Shown: positions 15,542 to 23,471, counted from the stretch's first letter. The stretch is 28,357 nucleotides of DNA from Bacteroidota bacterium (GCA_023431285.1 JAEYXN010000224.1:1-28357), one strand, 5' to 3'. The notes: generated from the sequence alone by a model not told the origin. Translations and numbers: made by a program.

Positions 15542-17362
15542 ATGAAGAAGATTGATAAACTTTTGCTTGGCGCGTTCGCAGGACCCTTTCTGATGACCTT
15601 CCTGGTCGTGGTTTTTATCCTGCTTACCCAGCACATGCTTAAGTATTTCGACGATATCATCGGCAAAGGACTGGGCTGGGACGTCATCGGACAGTTGCTC
15701 TTCTACTTCGCCATCTTTATGACTCCGGTTGCTATGCCGCTGGCTGTATTACTTTCCTCACTGATCGCATTTGGAAACCTGGGAGAACACTTCGAGCTGA
15801 CTGCCATCAAGAGTTCGGGTATATCATTGGTTCGCACGCTCCGGCCGATATTCTTCTTCGTTCTTGGCCTTACTGTGCTGGCCTTCTACGCCAACAACAA
15901 TCTTGTTCCGAAAGCCGCGCTGGAAGCTTACAGCCTTCTCTATGACATAAAACAAAAGAAACCCGCCCTCGATTTGAGGGAAGGTGCTTTCTACAACGGA
16001 ATTCCCGATATCAGCATCAAGGTCGACAAGAAGTTTGATGATGGGGTGACCATACAGGATGTGATTGTCTACGATCACCGGAGAAATGACGGTAATAAGG
16101 AAGTCATCATTGCGGATTCCGGTCGCATGTACACGATTCTCAATGAACGTTATCTCAAGTTTGAGCTGTTCCGCGGTTATAACTATTCCGAGAATGCCGC
16201 CCTTCAGAAGGGGCCTGGCCAAAGGAATTCGAGAGCGGAAACCCTGACACGCAGTAAGTTCGACAAAAGCCAGATCGTCTTTGACCTTTCTTCTTTCGAC
16301 ATGCAGAAGACGGATAAGAAGTGGTTCCAGGGAAACAGGATCATGCGAAACCTGCCTGAGCTTGAGTCGGACATGGATTCGATTAAGCGGGAGATACTCA
16401 CCCAACGTCTCAACTATTATCAGTTCCAGACTTCTTATTTCACTTACCTCTCAAGAGGGGAGCAGCAAAGACTTCCTCCTGAGCTGGCGGCACATCAGAA
16501 ATACCAGGACTCTTTGCTACGTGCGAAGTTTGCCCCACGTGTGGAGACGGAACGTCCGGTTGCAGAGGAGACTACCTCTCCACCGGTAGCGCAGGATACG
16601 ACGCCTGCTTTAGTGGATACTTTAGGTGGCACGAGGAAACCTGTTGAAGATAAGAAGATTGAGGAGCCGCTGAAGGTAAGCCAACCACCTAAAAAGGCGA
16701 AGTCAAAAGCGACGGTTACACCCCCCCGGAAGCGCAGCGTCTCAAAGAACTCGTCCCGTCCATCGGTGATCGCTGAGAGCTCAAGGAAGGCGGTCAAGCC
16801 GGAGATTGTAGTTCCGGTCAAAAAGGTCAATCAAGACTCCTTAAACAGAGTTTTACTGGACAGCATCTTCCATGCTGCGGCCGGTAAGCAAAATTATCAG
16901 GGCGCGACGAATGCCGCGCGGCAGGTGAAGACCAACATTCAGAACAGCAATAACAGCGCGCAGAGCTTCAATAAAGAATTATTGATCTTTGAAATTCAAT
17001 GGCACAAGATCATGGCAAGCTCGCTGGCGTGTGTGGCGATGTTTCTAATCGGAGCGCCGCTGGGAGCGATTATCAAGAAGGGGGGACTAGGAATGCCTTT
17101 CCTGGTCTCAATACTGTTCTTCATCATCTATTACGTGTTGACGATGCAGGGGGAGAAGCTGGCCAAACAGGGTTCGGTGAGTCCCTGGCTCGGTGTCTGG
17201 ATGGCGGACCTGATATTGCTGGTGATCGGGTTATTTTTCCTTCGCCAGGCAAGGGCGGACGCGCGACTTTTCGAAAGTGACTTCTATAGCGTTGTTTTCG
17301 ATAAGTTTAAACGCTGGCTCGCTGCCCGTCGGACGAAGGTTCAGCCGGTTGGAAACGCGTGA
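15542..17362 (+). CDS. LptF/LptG (YjgP/YjgQ) family permease, copy 2, with low-complexity insert
   Basis: A tandem paralogue of the preceding gene with the same opening (MKKIDKLLLGAFAGPFLMTF), the same jellyroll motifs (EGAFYNGIPDISIKVD, VIIADSGRMYTI) and the same C-terminal spans around IGAPLGAIIKKGGLGMPF. At 606 residues it is 125 longer. The difference is mostly a block at about residues 331-428 (16532-16825), rich in Pro, Lys, Ser, Thr and Val (PPVAQDTTPALVD, QPPKKAKSKATVTPPRKRS), placed between the jellyroll and the fourth membrane span, so on the periplasmic side. The block should be disordered and recalls the proline/lysine linkers of TonB-like proteins that cross the periplasm. The flanks (DSIFHAAAG, AARQVK) align again with copy 1, which shows an insertion rather than a domain swap. 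Confidence 0.92.
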   Translation: MKKIDKLLLGAFAGPFLMTFLVVVFILLTQHMLKYFDDIIGKGLGWDVIGQLLFYFAIFMTPVAMPLAVLLSSLIAFGNLGEHFELTAIKSSGISLVRTLRPIFFFVLGLTVLAFYANNNLVPKAALEAYSLLYDIKQKKPALDLREGAFYNGIPDISIKVDKKFDDGVTIQDVIVYDHRRNDGNKEVIIADSGRMYTILNERYLKFELFRGYNYSENAALQKGPGQRNSRAETLTRSKFDKSQIVFDLSSFDMQKTDKKWFQGNRIMRNLPELESDMDSIKREILTQRLNYYQFQTSYFTYLSRGEQQRLPPELAAHQKYQDSLLRAKFAPRVETERPVAEETTSPPVAQDTTPALVDTLGGTRKPVEDKKIEEPLKVSQPPKKAKSKATVTPPRKRSVSKNSSRPSVIAESSRKAVKPEIVVPVKKVNQDSLNRVLLDSIFHAAAGKQNYQGATNAARQVKTNIQNSNNSAQSFNKELLIFEIQWHKIMASSLACVAMFLIGAPLGAIIKKGGLGMPFLVSILFFIIYYVLTMQGEKLAKQGSVSPWLGVWMADLILLVIGLFFLRQARADARLFESDFYSVVFDKFKRWLAARRTKVQPVGNA

Positions 17363-17386
17363 TTTTTGGAATAAAAGGGGATCTAC

Positions 17387-17418
17387 TTGCAATTATGGCT
17401 CTTTTCCACGTACATTTG
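17387..17418 (+). promoter_or_regulatory. promoter of rpsO
   Basis: TTG (17387-17389) and TACATTTG (17411-17418) are separated by 21 bases, a good match to the Bacteroidota two-box promoter. Transcription would start near 17425, leaving an AT-rich leader of about 29 bases before the rpsO ATG. Confidence 0.65.
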
Positions 17419-17453
17419 CACCCTGAAATAAAAGGATAAAACAATTTTTGCAG

Positions 17454-17729
17454 ATGTATCTGACAACTGAAATCAAACAAAATCTGTTCGCGAAGCACGG
17501 TTATGGCAAGAAGAAGGACGAAACTGGTTCTGCCGAGTCACAGATCGCTCTGTTTACGCACCGTATCAACCACTTGACCCAACATCTGAAATCGAACAAG
17601 AAGGATTTTTCTACCCAGCAAGGTCTTATGAGACTTGTAGGTAAGCGGAAAAAACTCCTTAACTATCTTCAGAATACTGACATCGCGCGTTACAGAGCAA
17701 TTCTGGCCGACCTCGAATTGAGAAAATAA
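17454..17729 (+). CDS. rpsO: 30S ribosomal protein S15
   Basis: A primary 16S-binding protein of the small-subunit platform. The product of 91 residues has the usual S15 length (about 89). Diagnostic stretches are TGSAESQIALFTHRINHLTQ (residues 25-44), the central LKSNKKDFSTQQGL, and VGKRKKLLNYL with DIARYRAIL near the end. The ATG at 17454 gives the normal N terminus MYLTTEIKQ; an in-frame TTG two codons upstream is not needed. The gene is followed by a hairpin terminator and then pnp, the common rpsO-pnp order. In many bacteria S15 represses its own mRNA through a leader structure; I see no clear copy of such a structure in the short leader here. Confidence 0.97.
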   Translation: MYLTTEIKQNLFAKHGYGKKKDETGSAESQIALFTHRINHLTQHLKSNKKDFSTQQGLMRLVGKRKKLLNYLQNTDIARYRAILADLELRK

Positions 17730-17749
17730 GAAGATTGCAATTCCCCTAT

Positions 17750-17777
17750 AGGGAACCCGAACAAAGGTTCCCTTTTT
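17750..17777 (+). terminator. hairpin terminator after rpsO with an alternative fold
   Basis: AGGGAACC (17750-17757) pairs with GGTTCCCT (17766-17773) around an eight-base loop, and TTTT follows within the 3' side. Just before it, TTCCC (17741-17745) can instead pair with GGGAA (17751-17755), so two exclusive folds share the GGGAA segment. It separates rpsO from pnp and may be a terminator, an RNase III processing site, or both. Confidence 0.7.
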
Positions 17778-17900
17778 GCATTTAAAACAATTGGGAGTAG
17801 CTCTCCCGTATCCATTTACTTTGCAATAAGGCCCGTTCACCAATTTAAGACGTGAAAAGCTGCCCGGGTATTTATTGCTGCACATCAAAAACAACTATCA

Positions 17901-20048
17901 ATGAAACCAACTGTAATTTCCAAAACATGTAAGCTGCCCGATGGCCGTGAGATTACAATCGAAACAGGTAAACTAGCCCGCCAGGCCGACGGTTCCGTCG
18001 TCCTTCGCATGGGAAATACCATGTTACTTGCCACCGTCGTGGCTTCCGAAGTCGCTAAAGAAGGCGTAGACTTCCTTCCTTTATCAGTCGACTACCAGGA
18101 GAAATTCGCCTCCACCGGTAAAGTTCCGGGAGGATTTCTCAAACGTGAGAGCAAACTCTCCGACTATGAAGTTTTGATCAGCCGTCTTGTAGACCGCGCG
18201 ATTCGCCCCTTATTCCCAGATGATTACCATGCTGAGACTCAGGTAATGATTTACCTCATCTCCGGTGATCAGAGTGCACTTCCTGATTCTCTCGCAGCTT
18301 TCGCCGCATCGTCGGCCCTGGCCGTTTCCGATATTCCGTTTAGTGGGCCGATCTCTGAAGTCCGTGTAGCACGTGTGGATGGCAAGTTTGTCATTAACCC
18401 TTCCATGAGCGAGAAAGAACGCGCTGATATCGACCTCATCGTCGCTGCTTCTCTGGAGAACATTCTCATGGTGGAAGGCGAAATGAAAGAAGTATCTGAA
18501 GAAGATATGCTGGAAGCACTCCGTGTCGCGCATGAGGCCATCAAAGTACAGTGTAATATTCAAATTGAGTTGTCGCAGGCTGCCGGTAAGACGGTGAAGC
18601 GCGTGTACAGCCACGAAGTACACGATGAGACCCTGCGCGCCGAACTCAATGAAAAATTCTATGATCAGGTATATGCTGCGGCCCGCCTGTTGAATACGAA
18701 TAAGAAGGAGAGATCCAGCGCGTTATCTAAGCCTCTGGAAGATTACCTTGAAACACTCCCGGAAGATACGACAGTTAATAAGGACCTCGCAAAACGTTAT
18801 TACAAGCAGATCCTTAAGAAGGCTGCCCGTGACCTCGCTCTTAAAGAGGGACTTCGATTGGATGGTCGTAAAACCACGGAAATCAGACCGATATGGTCTG
18901 AGGTTGATTACCTTCCTTCAACGCATGGTTCAGCGATCTTTACCCGTGGCGAAACACAGTCATTGACCACTGTTACGCTCGGTACAAAGCTCGACGAGCA
19001 AATGATCGACGGAGCAATGATCTCCGGATATAACAAATTCATCCTCCACTACAACTTCCCGGGATTCTCAACAGGTGAGGTAAAACCGAATCGTGGACCT
19101 GGACGTCGTGAAGTGGGTCACGGAAACCTTGCATGGCGCGCCCTCAAACAAGTGATGCCGCCGGATGAAAAGAATCCTTATACTATCCGTGTTGTTTCAG
19201 ACATTCTGGAATCCAACGGGTCTTCTTCAATGGCCACCGTCTGCGCCGGTTCGCTTGCGCTCATGGATGCCGGGGTTCCTGTAACAGGACCAGTTTCCGG
19301 GATTGCCATGGGGATGATCTCCGATGCACAAACTGGAAAGTATGCGATCCTCTCTGATATCCTCGGAGACGAAGATCATCTTGGAGACATGGACTTCAAG
19401 GTAACCGGAACGGAAAAAGGAATCACTGCCTGCCAGATGGACCTTAAAGTGGAAGGACTTACTTATGACATCCTTCGCGAAGCGCTTCTTCAGGCGAAAG
19501 AAGGAAGACTTCATATTCTTAACGAAATGAAGAAAACCCTGTCGCAGCCTAATACTGATCTCAAGCCTCACGCACCTCGTGCTGAAACCGTTATCATCGA
19601 GAAAGAAATGATCGGCGCGGTAATCGGCCCTGGTGGTAAAGTTGTTCAGGATATCCAGAACACTACTGGTGCGACAGTTGTGATCGAAGAAGTTGGTAAC
19701 AAAGGTGTTGTTAACGTGTTTGCCAATAGTAAGGAAGTCATGGATAAGGCGCTGAAGCGTATCCGCGCTATCGTAGCTGTTCCTGAAGTTGGTGAAGTGT
19801 ACGATGGTAAAGTGAAGTCTATCATGCCGTTTGGTGCGTTCGTAGAGTTCATGCCTGGAAAAGATGGTCTCCTGCACATTTCTGAAATTAAATGGGAACG
19901 ACTGGAAACTATGGAAGGGGTTCTTGAGGTTGGAGAAGAGATTAAGGTGAAACTTGTAGAGGTAGACAAGAAAACCGGTAAATTCCGGTTGTCGAGGAAG
20001 GTTCTAATCCCAAGACCTCCTAAACCGGAAACCGCACCCAAGGAATAA
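17901..20048 (+). CDS. pnp: polyribonucleotide nucleotidyltransferase (PNPase)
   Basis: A trimeric 3'-to-5' phosphorolytic exoribonuclease that degrades mRNA. It has 715 residues against 711 in E. coli. The first RNase PH-like domain includes FLPLSVDYQEKFASTGKVPG and SRLVDRAIRPLFP. A helical linker follows, then the second RNase PH-like domain with GRREVGHGNLAWRAL and the catalytic cluster ILGDEDHLGDMDFK, whose Asp492, Asp498 and Lys500 correspond to E. coli Asp486, Asp492 and Lys494. A KH domain lies at about 560-615 (IGAVIGPGGKVVQDI) and an S1 domain at about 628-698 (IMPFGAFVEFMPGKDGLLHI). The start is the ATG at 17901. A TACTTTG sequence about 80 bases upstream is only a near match to a -7 box. 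The gene lies between rpsO and rpoD on the same strand. Confidence 0.98.
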   Translation: MKPTVISKTCKLPDGREITIETGKLARQADGSVVLRMGNTMLLATVVASEVAKEGVDFLPLSVDYQEKFASTGKVPGGFLKRESKLSDYEVLISRLVDRAIRPLFPDDYHAETQVMIYLISGDQSALPDSLAAFAASSALAVSDIPFSGPISEVRVARVDGKFVINPSMSEKERADIDLIVAASLENILMVEGEMKEVSEEDMLEALRVAHEAIKVQCNIQIELSQAAGKTVKRVYSHEVHDETLRAELNEKFYDQVYAAARLLNTNKKERSSALSKPLEDYLETLPEDTTVNKDLAKRYYKQILKKAARDLALKEGLRLDGRKTTEIRPIWSEVDYLPSTHGSAIFTRGETQSLTTVTLGTKLDEQMIDGAMISGYNKFILHYNFPGFSTGEVKPNRGPGRREVGHGNLAWRALKQVMPPDEKNPYTIRVVSDILESNGSSSMATVCAGSLALMDAGVPVTGPVSGIAMGMISDAQTGKYAILSDILGDEDHLGDMDFKVTGTEKGITACQMDLKVEGLTYDILREALLQAKEGRLHILNEMKKTLSQPNTDLKPHAPRAETVIIEKEMIGAVIGPGGKVVQDIQNTTGATVVIEEVGNKGVVNVFANSKEVMDKALKRIRAIVAVPEVGEVYDGKVKSIMPFGAFVEFMPGKDGLLHISEIKWERLETMEGVLEVGEEIKVKLVEVDKKTGKFRLSRKVLIPRPPKPETAPKE

Positions 20049-20063
20049 ACGTTATCGCACCCA

Positions 20064-20093
20064 TTGACAGGAACTTACTTTAAACACTATATT
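20064..20093 (+). promoter_or_regulatory. possible rpoD promoter resembling the classical sigma-70 type
   Basis: TTGACA (20064-20069) and TATATT (20088-20093) are 18 bases apart, close to the proteobacterial -35/-10 pattern. The region has no TAnnTTTG box. It lies 30 bases before the rpoD ATG in the 74-base gap after pnp. Since Bacteroidota sigma factors prefer other sequences, the match could be chance. Confidence 0.3.
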
Positions 20094-20122
20094 GTTCAAC
20101 TTAACGAATTGGTAAGAAAAGA

Positions 20123-20986
20123 ATGAGACAGCTTAAGATCAGTAAACAGATTACCAACCGCGAAAGCCAGTCCCTTGACAAGTATTTGCAAGAGATCGGT
20201 AAGGTTGACCTGTTGACGCCGGACGAAGAGGTGGAATTAGCGAAGCGTATAAAAGAGGGCGATCAGATCGCGCTGGAAAAACTGACTAAAGCTAATCTCC
20301 GTTTTGTGGTTTCTGTTGCCAAGCAGTATCAGAACCAGGGCCTTTCGTTAGGGGATCTTATCAATGAAGGAAACCTCGGGTTGATCAAAGCTGCACAACG
20401 TTTCGACGAAACCCGCGGTTTTAAGTTCATTTCGTATGCGGTATGGTGGATCCGTCAAAGCATCCTCCAGGCACTGGCTGAACAGTCACGTATCGTCCGC
20501 CTTCCCCTGAACCGTGTAGGTTCTTTGAATAAAATCTCTAAGACGTTTTCTGAGCTCGAGCAGAAGTATGAACGCGAGCCTTCTCCTGAGGAGCTTGCTG
20601 AAGTGCTGGATGTTACTACGGCTGAGGTTGTGGACACCATGAAGATCTCCGGCCGCCACGTTTCGATGGATGCTCCATTCGTTCAGGGTGAAGAAAACAG
20701 CCTCCTTGACGTGTTGGAAAATGATAGCGAGGAAACTCCTGACTCGGGCCTTATGAACGACTCGCTTCGCCGCGAGGTTCAGAGAGCCCTTTCAACGCTG
20801 ACGCAACGTGAAGCTGACGTGATCACGCTTTACTTCGGTCTCAATGGCGAACATTCAATGACCCTGGAAGAGATCGGAGAAAAGTTCAATCTTACCCGCG
20901 AGCGTGTTCGTCAGATTAAAGAGAAGGCCATCAGACGTTTACGCCATACATCCCGTAGCAAAGCATTAAAACCGTACCTCGGTTAA
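20123..20986 (+). CDS. rpoD: primary sigma factor RpoD/SigA, Bacteroidota short type
   Basis: The housekeeping sigma subunit that directs RNA polymerase to most promoters. It has 287 residues against 613 in E. coli, because region 1.1 and the non-conserved insert are absent, as is normal for Bacteroidota. Region 1.2 is at about 15-48 (SLDKYLQEIGKVDLLTPDEE), region 2 at about 52-122 with the core-binding LGDLINEGNLGLIKAAQRFD and the promoter-melting FKFISYAVWWIRQSI, region 3 at about 131-207, and region 4 at about 221-280 with the helix-turn-helix MTLEEIGEKFNLTRERVRQI. The variant region 2.4/4.2 residues of this group go with the TTG/TAnnTTTG promoters seen in the window. The gene ends in a strong hairpin terminator. 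Confidence 0.97.
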   Translation: MRQLKISKQITNRESQSLDKYLQEIGKVDLLTPDEEVELAKRIKEGDQIALEKLTKANLRFVVSVAKQYQNQGLSLGDLINEGNLGLIKAAQRFDETRGFKFISYAVWWIRQSILQALAEQSRIVRLPLNRVGSLNKISKTFSELEQKYEREPSPEELAEVLDVTTAEVVDTMKISGRHVSMDAPFVQGEENSLLDVLENDSEETPDSGLMNDSLRREVQRALSTLTQREADVITLYFGLNGEHSMTLEEIGEKFNLTRERVRQIKEKAIRRLRHTSRSKALKPYLG

Positions 20987-21011
20987 AATTTGAATTTCTT
21001 AAATTATTTAT

Positions 21012-21050
21012 AAGGGTCTCTGAATTATCAGGACCCTTTATTTTGTTATT
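21012..21050 (+). terminator. intrinsic terminator of rpoD
   Basis: AAGGGTC (21012-21018) and CTGA (21020-21023) pair with TCAG (21028-21031) and GACCCTT (21032-21038), eleven pairs with one bulged T and an ATTA loop. The T-rich TATTTTGTTATTT follows. It lies 26 bases after the rpoD stop. Confidence 0.88.
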
Positions 21051-21071
21051 TCAAGCAAACAACCACCGCTT

Positions 21072-22016
21072 ATGGCGAAAGAAGTCAAAGTACTCATTAT
21101 CGGTTCCGGCCCTGCCGGATATACTGCAGCGATCTATGCAGCAAGAGCCGGTCTGAAACCCGTCCTGTACACGGGGGGTCAACCCGGCGGACAACTCACC
21201 ACTACAAATGATGTCGAAAACTTCCCTGGCTATCCTGAAGGGATTAATGGTCCGCAAATGATGATGGATCTTCAAAAGCAGGCGGAGCGTTTCGGGACAG
21301 AGATCAATTATGGCCTGGTCACTGCAGTGGATTTCTCTGGATACCCTCACAAGGTGACCGTCGATGAAAAGGAAGAGATCATTGCTGAATCAGTGATCAT
21401 TGCTACAGGGGCAACCGCGAAGTATCTGGGATTGCCATCTGAACAAACGTATAACAACCGGGGTGTATCCGCATGTGCGGTCTGCGATGGTTATTTCTAC
21501 CGCGGAAAGGATGTTGCCGTTGTTGGCGCAGGAGATTCCGCAGCGGAGGAAGCTACTTATCTGTCCAAGCTCTGCAAGAAGGTCCACCTGATTGTAAGAC
21601 GTGATGAGATGCGCGCATCGAAGATCATGCAACAACGTGTGTTCAATGCTCCGAACGTTGAGATTCACTGGAACACCGAGACAGAAGAGGTCCTGGGCGA
21701 TGACGGAGGTGTGAACGGTATCAGAGTCGTGAATAACAAGACCGGAGAGAAGAAAGTCATTCCCCTCCAGGGATTCTTCCTTGCGATCGGTCACCAGCCA
21801 AACACCGGCATCTTCGCCAAGTACATTGAGATGGATGAAGCCGGTTACATCAAGGTGCAGGCAGGATCAACTAAGACGAATATTGAAGGTGTATTTGCGG
21901 TGGGTGACGCTGCAGACAAAGTATATCGTCAGGCCATTACCGCTGCAGGCACTGGTTGTATGGGCGCCCTTGACGCAGAGAAATTTCTTGTCGCCAAAGA
22001 ACTCGAAACCGTCTAG
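21072..22016 (+). CDS. trxB: thioredoxin-disulfide reductase
   Basis: An FAD flavoprotein that reduces thioredoxin with NADPH in the cytoplasm. The length of 314 residues is typical of the low-molecular-weight bacterial class. Seen are the FAD dinucleotide loop IIGSGPAGYTAAIYAARAG (10-27), the active-site CAVCDG with redox Cys135 and Cys138, the NADPH loop VVGAGDSAAEEA (150-161), the NADPH-phosphate-binding VRRDEMRAS, and the C-terminal FAVGDAADKVYRQAITAAG that closes the FAD site. All parts are complete, which separates it from the ferredoxin/flavodoxin-NADP reductase relatives that lack the CxxC. bshB1 follows after 21 bases, so both thiol-redox genes probably share a transcript. It follows the rpoD terminator, and its own promoter is not clear (TTATTTTG near 21038-21045 is a weak match). 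Confidence 0.97.
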   Translation: MAKEVKVLIIGSGPAGYTAAIYAARAGLKPVLYTGGQPGGQLTTTNDVENFPGYPEGINGPQMMMDLQKQAERFGTEINYGLVTAVDFSGYPHKVTVDEKEEIIAESVIIATGATAKYLGLPSEQTYNNRGVSACAVCDGYFYRGKDVAVVGAGDSAAEEATYLSKLCKKVHLIVRRDEMRASKIMQQRVFNAPNVEIHWNTETEEVLGDDGGVNGIRVVNNKTGEKKVIPLQGFFLAIGHQPNTGIFAKYIEMDEAGYIKVQAGSTKTNIEGVFAVGDAADKVYRQAITAAGTGCMGALDAEKFLVAKELETV

Positions 22017-22037
22017 CTCTCCCGTGATCCAGAGCCT

Positions 22038-22757
22038 ATGAAGTTAGATATTCTCGTACTCGCCGCTCATCCCGACGACGCTGAACTTGGTTGCGCAGGT
22101 ACGATCGCGAAACATATCGCAATGGGTTTGAAGGTGGGCATCGTCGATTTTACTCAAGGCGAGATGGGCACGCGCGGTACTGTTGAGACCCGATTCCAGG
22201 AAGCATCAGACGCTGCGGGTATCCTTGGCGTTACAGTTCGCGAAAACCTGAAAATGCGTGATGGCTTCTTCGTTAATGACGAAGCTCATCAACTCAAAAT
22301 CATTCGCGCCATCCGAAAGTACCGCCCGGAAATCATCCTGGCTAATGCTGTCTATGATCGTCACAGTGATCACGGCAAAGGAGCCCAGCTCGCAGTGGAT
22401 GCCGCATTTCTTTCAGGGTTAGTACGCATTGAAACGACAGGCGATGATGGCTCGAAGCAGGACGCGTGGAGACCGAAGGTGTTGTACCATTACATTCAAA
22501 GCCAATTGATTAAGCCCGACATCATTGTTGATATCTCGGACTATTGGGAACTCAAACTAAAAGCAGTGAAGGCGTTCAGGACGCAGTTCTTCGACCCGGC
22601 TTCAAAGGAACCGGAGACGTACATCTCCAAGCCTGGCTTCCTGAGGATGATTGAGTCACGCGCTATTGAGTTTGGCCACGCCATCGGAACGCAATATGGC
22701 GAAGGGTATACTGTCACAAGGTTCGTTGGAGTCAATTCTCTCCTTGATCTGATATAG
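22038..22757 (+). CDS. bshB1: bacillithiol biosynthesis deacetylase BshB1
   Basis: A zinc amidohydrolase of the LmbE/PIG-L family that removes the acetyl group from N-acetylglucosaminyl-malate, the second step of bacillithiol synthesis. It has 239 residues. The motif AHPDDAELG near the N terminus supplies His11 and Asp14 as zinc ligands and Asp13 as the general base; DRHSDHGKGAQ (107-117) supplies His112. These positions match the published Bacillus BshB enzymes (His12, Asp15, His113) with a shift of one. QGEMGTRGT (40-48) is the usual substrate-binding loop of the BshB1 subgroup. It follows trxB by 21 bases and converges with pdxH. The other bacillithiol genes (bshA, bshC) are not in this window. 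Confidence 0.94.
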   Translation: MKLDILVLAAHPDDAELGCAGTIAKHIAMGLKVGIVDFTQGEMGTRGTVETRFQEASDAAGILGVTVRENLKMRDGFFVNDEAHQLKIIRAIRKYRPEIILANAVYDRHSDHGKGAQLAVDAAFLSGLVRIETTGDDGSKQDAWRPKVLYHYIQSQLIKPDIIVDISDYWELKLKAVKAFRTQFFDPASKEPETYISKPGFLRMIESRAIEFGHAIGTQYGEGYTVTRFVGVNSLLDLI

Positions 22758-22784
22758 CTCTATCCTGAATATTCTGGAACTCAT

Positions 22785-23426
22785 CTAAGGCGCGAGTCTG
22801 TGGATCTTCCATGTGCCGTCGACTTTGACATATTCAATCCGGTCATGTAATCTGCTGGCCCGGCCCTGCCAGAATTCTATCAGCAACGGTTCCACCGCAT
22901 AGCCTCCCCATTGCTGAGGGCGCGGAAGCACATTTAATCCTTCGAACTTCTTCTCCATTTGGAGTAACCGTTCTTCCAGGATATTCCGGTCTTTGATGAT
23001 CGCACTTTGAGGCGATGACCAGGCACCGACCTGAGATCCCCTTGGCCTGCTTTGGAAATAGTCTGATGAAGATTTTTCATCCAGACGTGAAGCGATCCCT
23101 TCAATGCGAATCTGTCTTTCAAGCTCCGGCCAGAAGAAGGTCAATGCACATGCAGGATTGTTCTCCAGCTCACGGCCTTTGTCTGACTGGTAATTTGTAA
23201 AGAAAACAAACTGGTTGTTCTCTACTCCCTTGAGCAATACAATACGCGAAGTGGGCGTACCCCGGGGTGTGACCGTGGCGAGGTTCATTGCTGTAGGTTC
23301 GGGAAGCATTGAATCGTATGCTTCGCGGAACCATTGGCGAAACTGTTCAACAGGATCGCGGTTCACTGAAGACTCGTCCAGCGTTGCGCGCGTATACTCT
23401 TTTCTCAGATCAGCCAGATTTTGCAT
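22785..23426 (-). CDS. pdxH: pyridoxamine/pyridoxine 5'-phosphate oxidase
   Basis: An FMN enzyme that makes pyridoxal 5'-phosphate (vitamin B6) in the salvage and final synthetic step. It has 213 residues (E. coli 218). The opening LRKEYTRATLDESSV, the catalytic region MNLATVTPRGTPTSRIVLLK, VFFTNYQSDKGRELENNP, the FMN-contacting FQSRPRGSQVGAWSS and the C-terminal family signature IEFWQGRASRLHDRI are all present. It is complete and on the opposite strand to its neighbours: convergent with bshB1 (27 bases between stop codons) and divergent from yqgE. I see no two-box promoter for it in the shared upstream gap. Confidence 0.96.
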   Translation of the reverse strand: MQNLADLRKEYTRATLDESSVNRDPVEQFRQWFREAYDSMLPEPTAMNLATVTPRGTPTSRIVLLKGVENNQFVFFTNYQSDKGRELENNPACALTFFWPELERQIRIEGIASRLDEKSSSDYFQSRPRGSQVGAWSSPQSAIIKDRNILEERLLQMEKKFEGLNVLPRPQQWGGYAVEPLLIEFWQGRASRLHDRIEYVKVDGTWKIHRLAP

Positions 23427-23463
23427 AATAGTTAGCGTTTTACAGTTCTGTAATCCCTTAAAT

Positions 23464-23471
23464 TAAATTTG
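23464..23471 (+). promoter_or_regulatory. -7 box of the yqgE promoter
   Basis: TAAATTTG is an exact TAnnTTTG match. A TTTT run ending 22 bases earlier (23438-23441) is an imperfect -33 element. Transcription near 23478 leaves only about ten bases before an upstream ATG at 23488 but about 55 before the ATG at 23533, so it supports the later start. Confidence 0.5.

Noticed and set aside
17793..17807. GGGAG/CTCCC inverted repeat upstream of pnp as an operator or second terminator
   Set aside because: Five pairs only, no T run, and the neighbouring promoter boxes are poor matches.
20123..20986. The 287-residue sigma factor as a truncated gene
   Set aside because: Regions 1.2 to 4.2 are complete, and the short form without region 1.1 is the normal primary sigma factor of this phylum.
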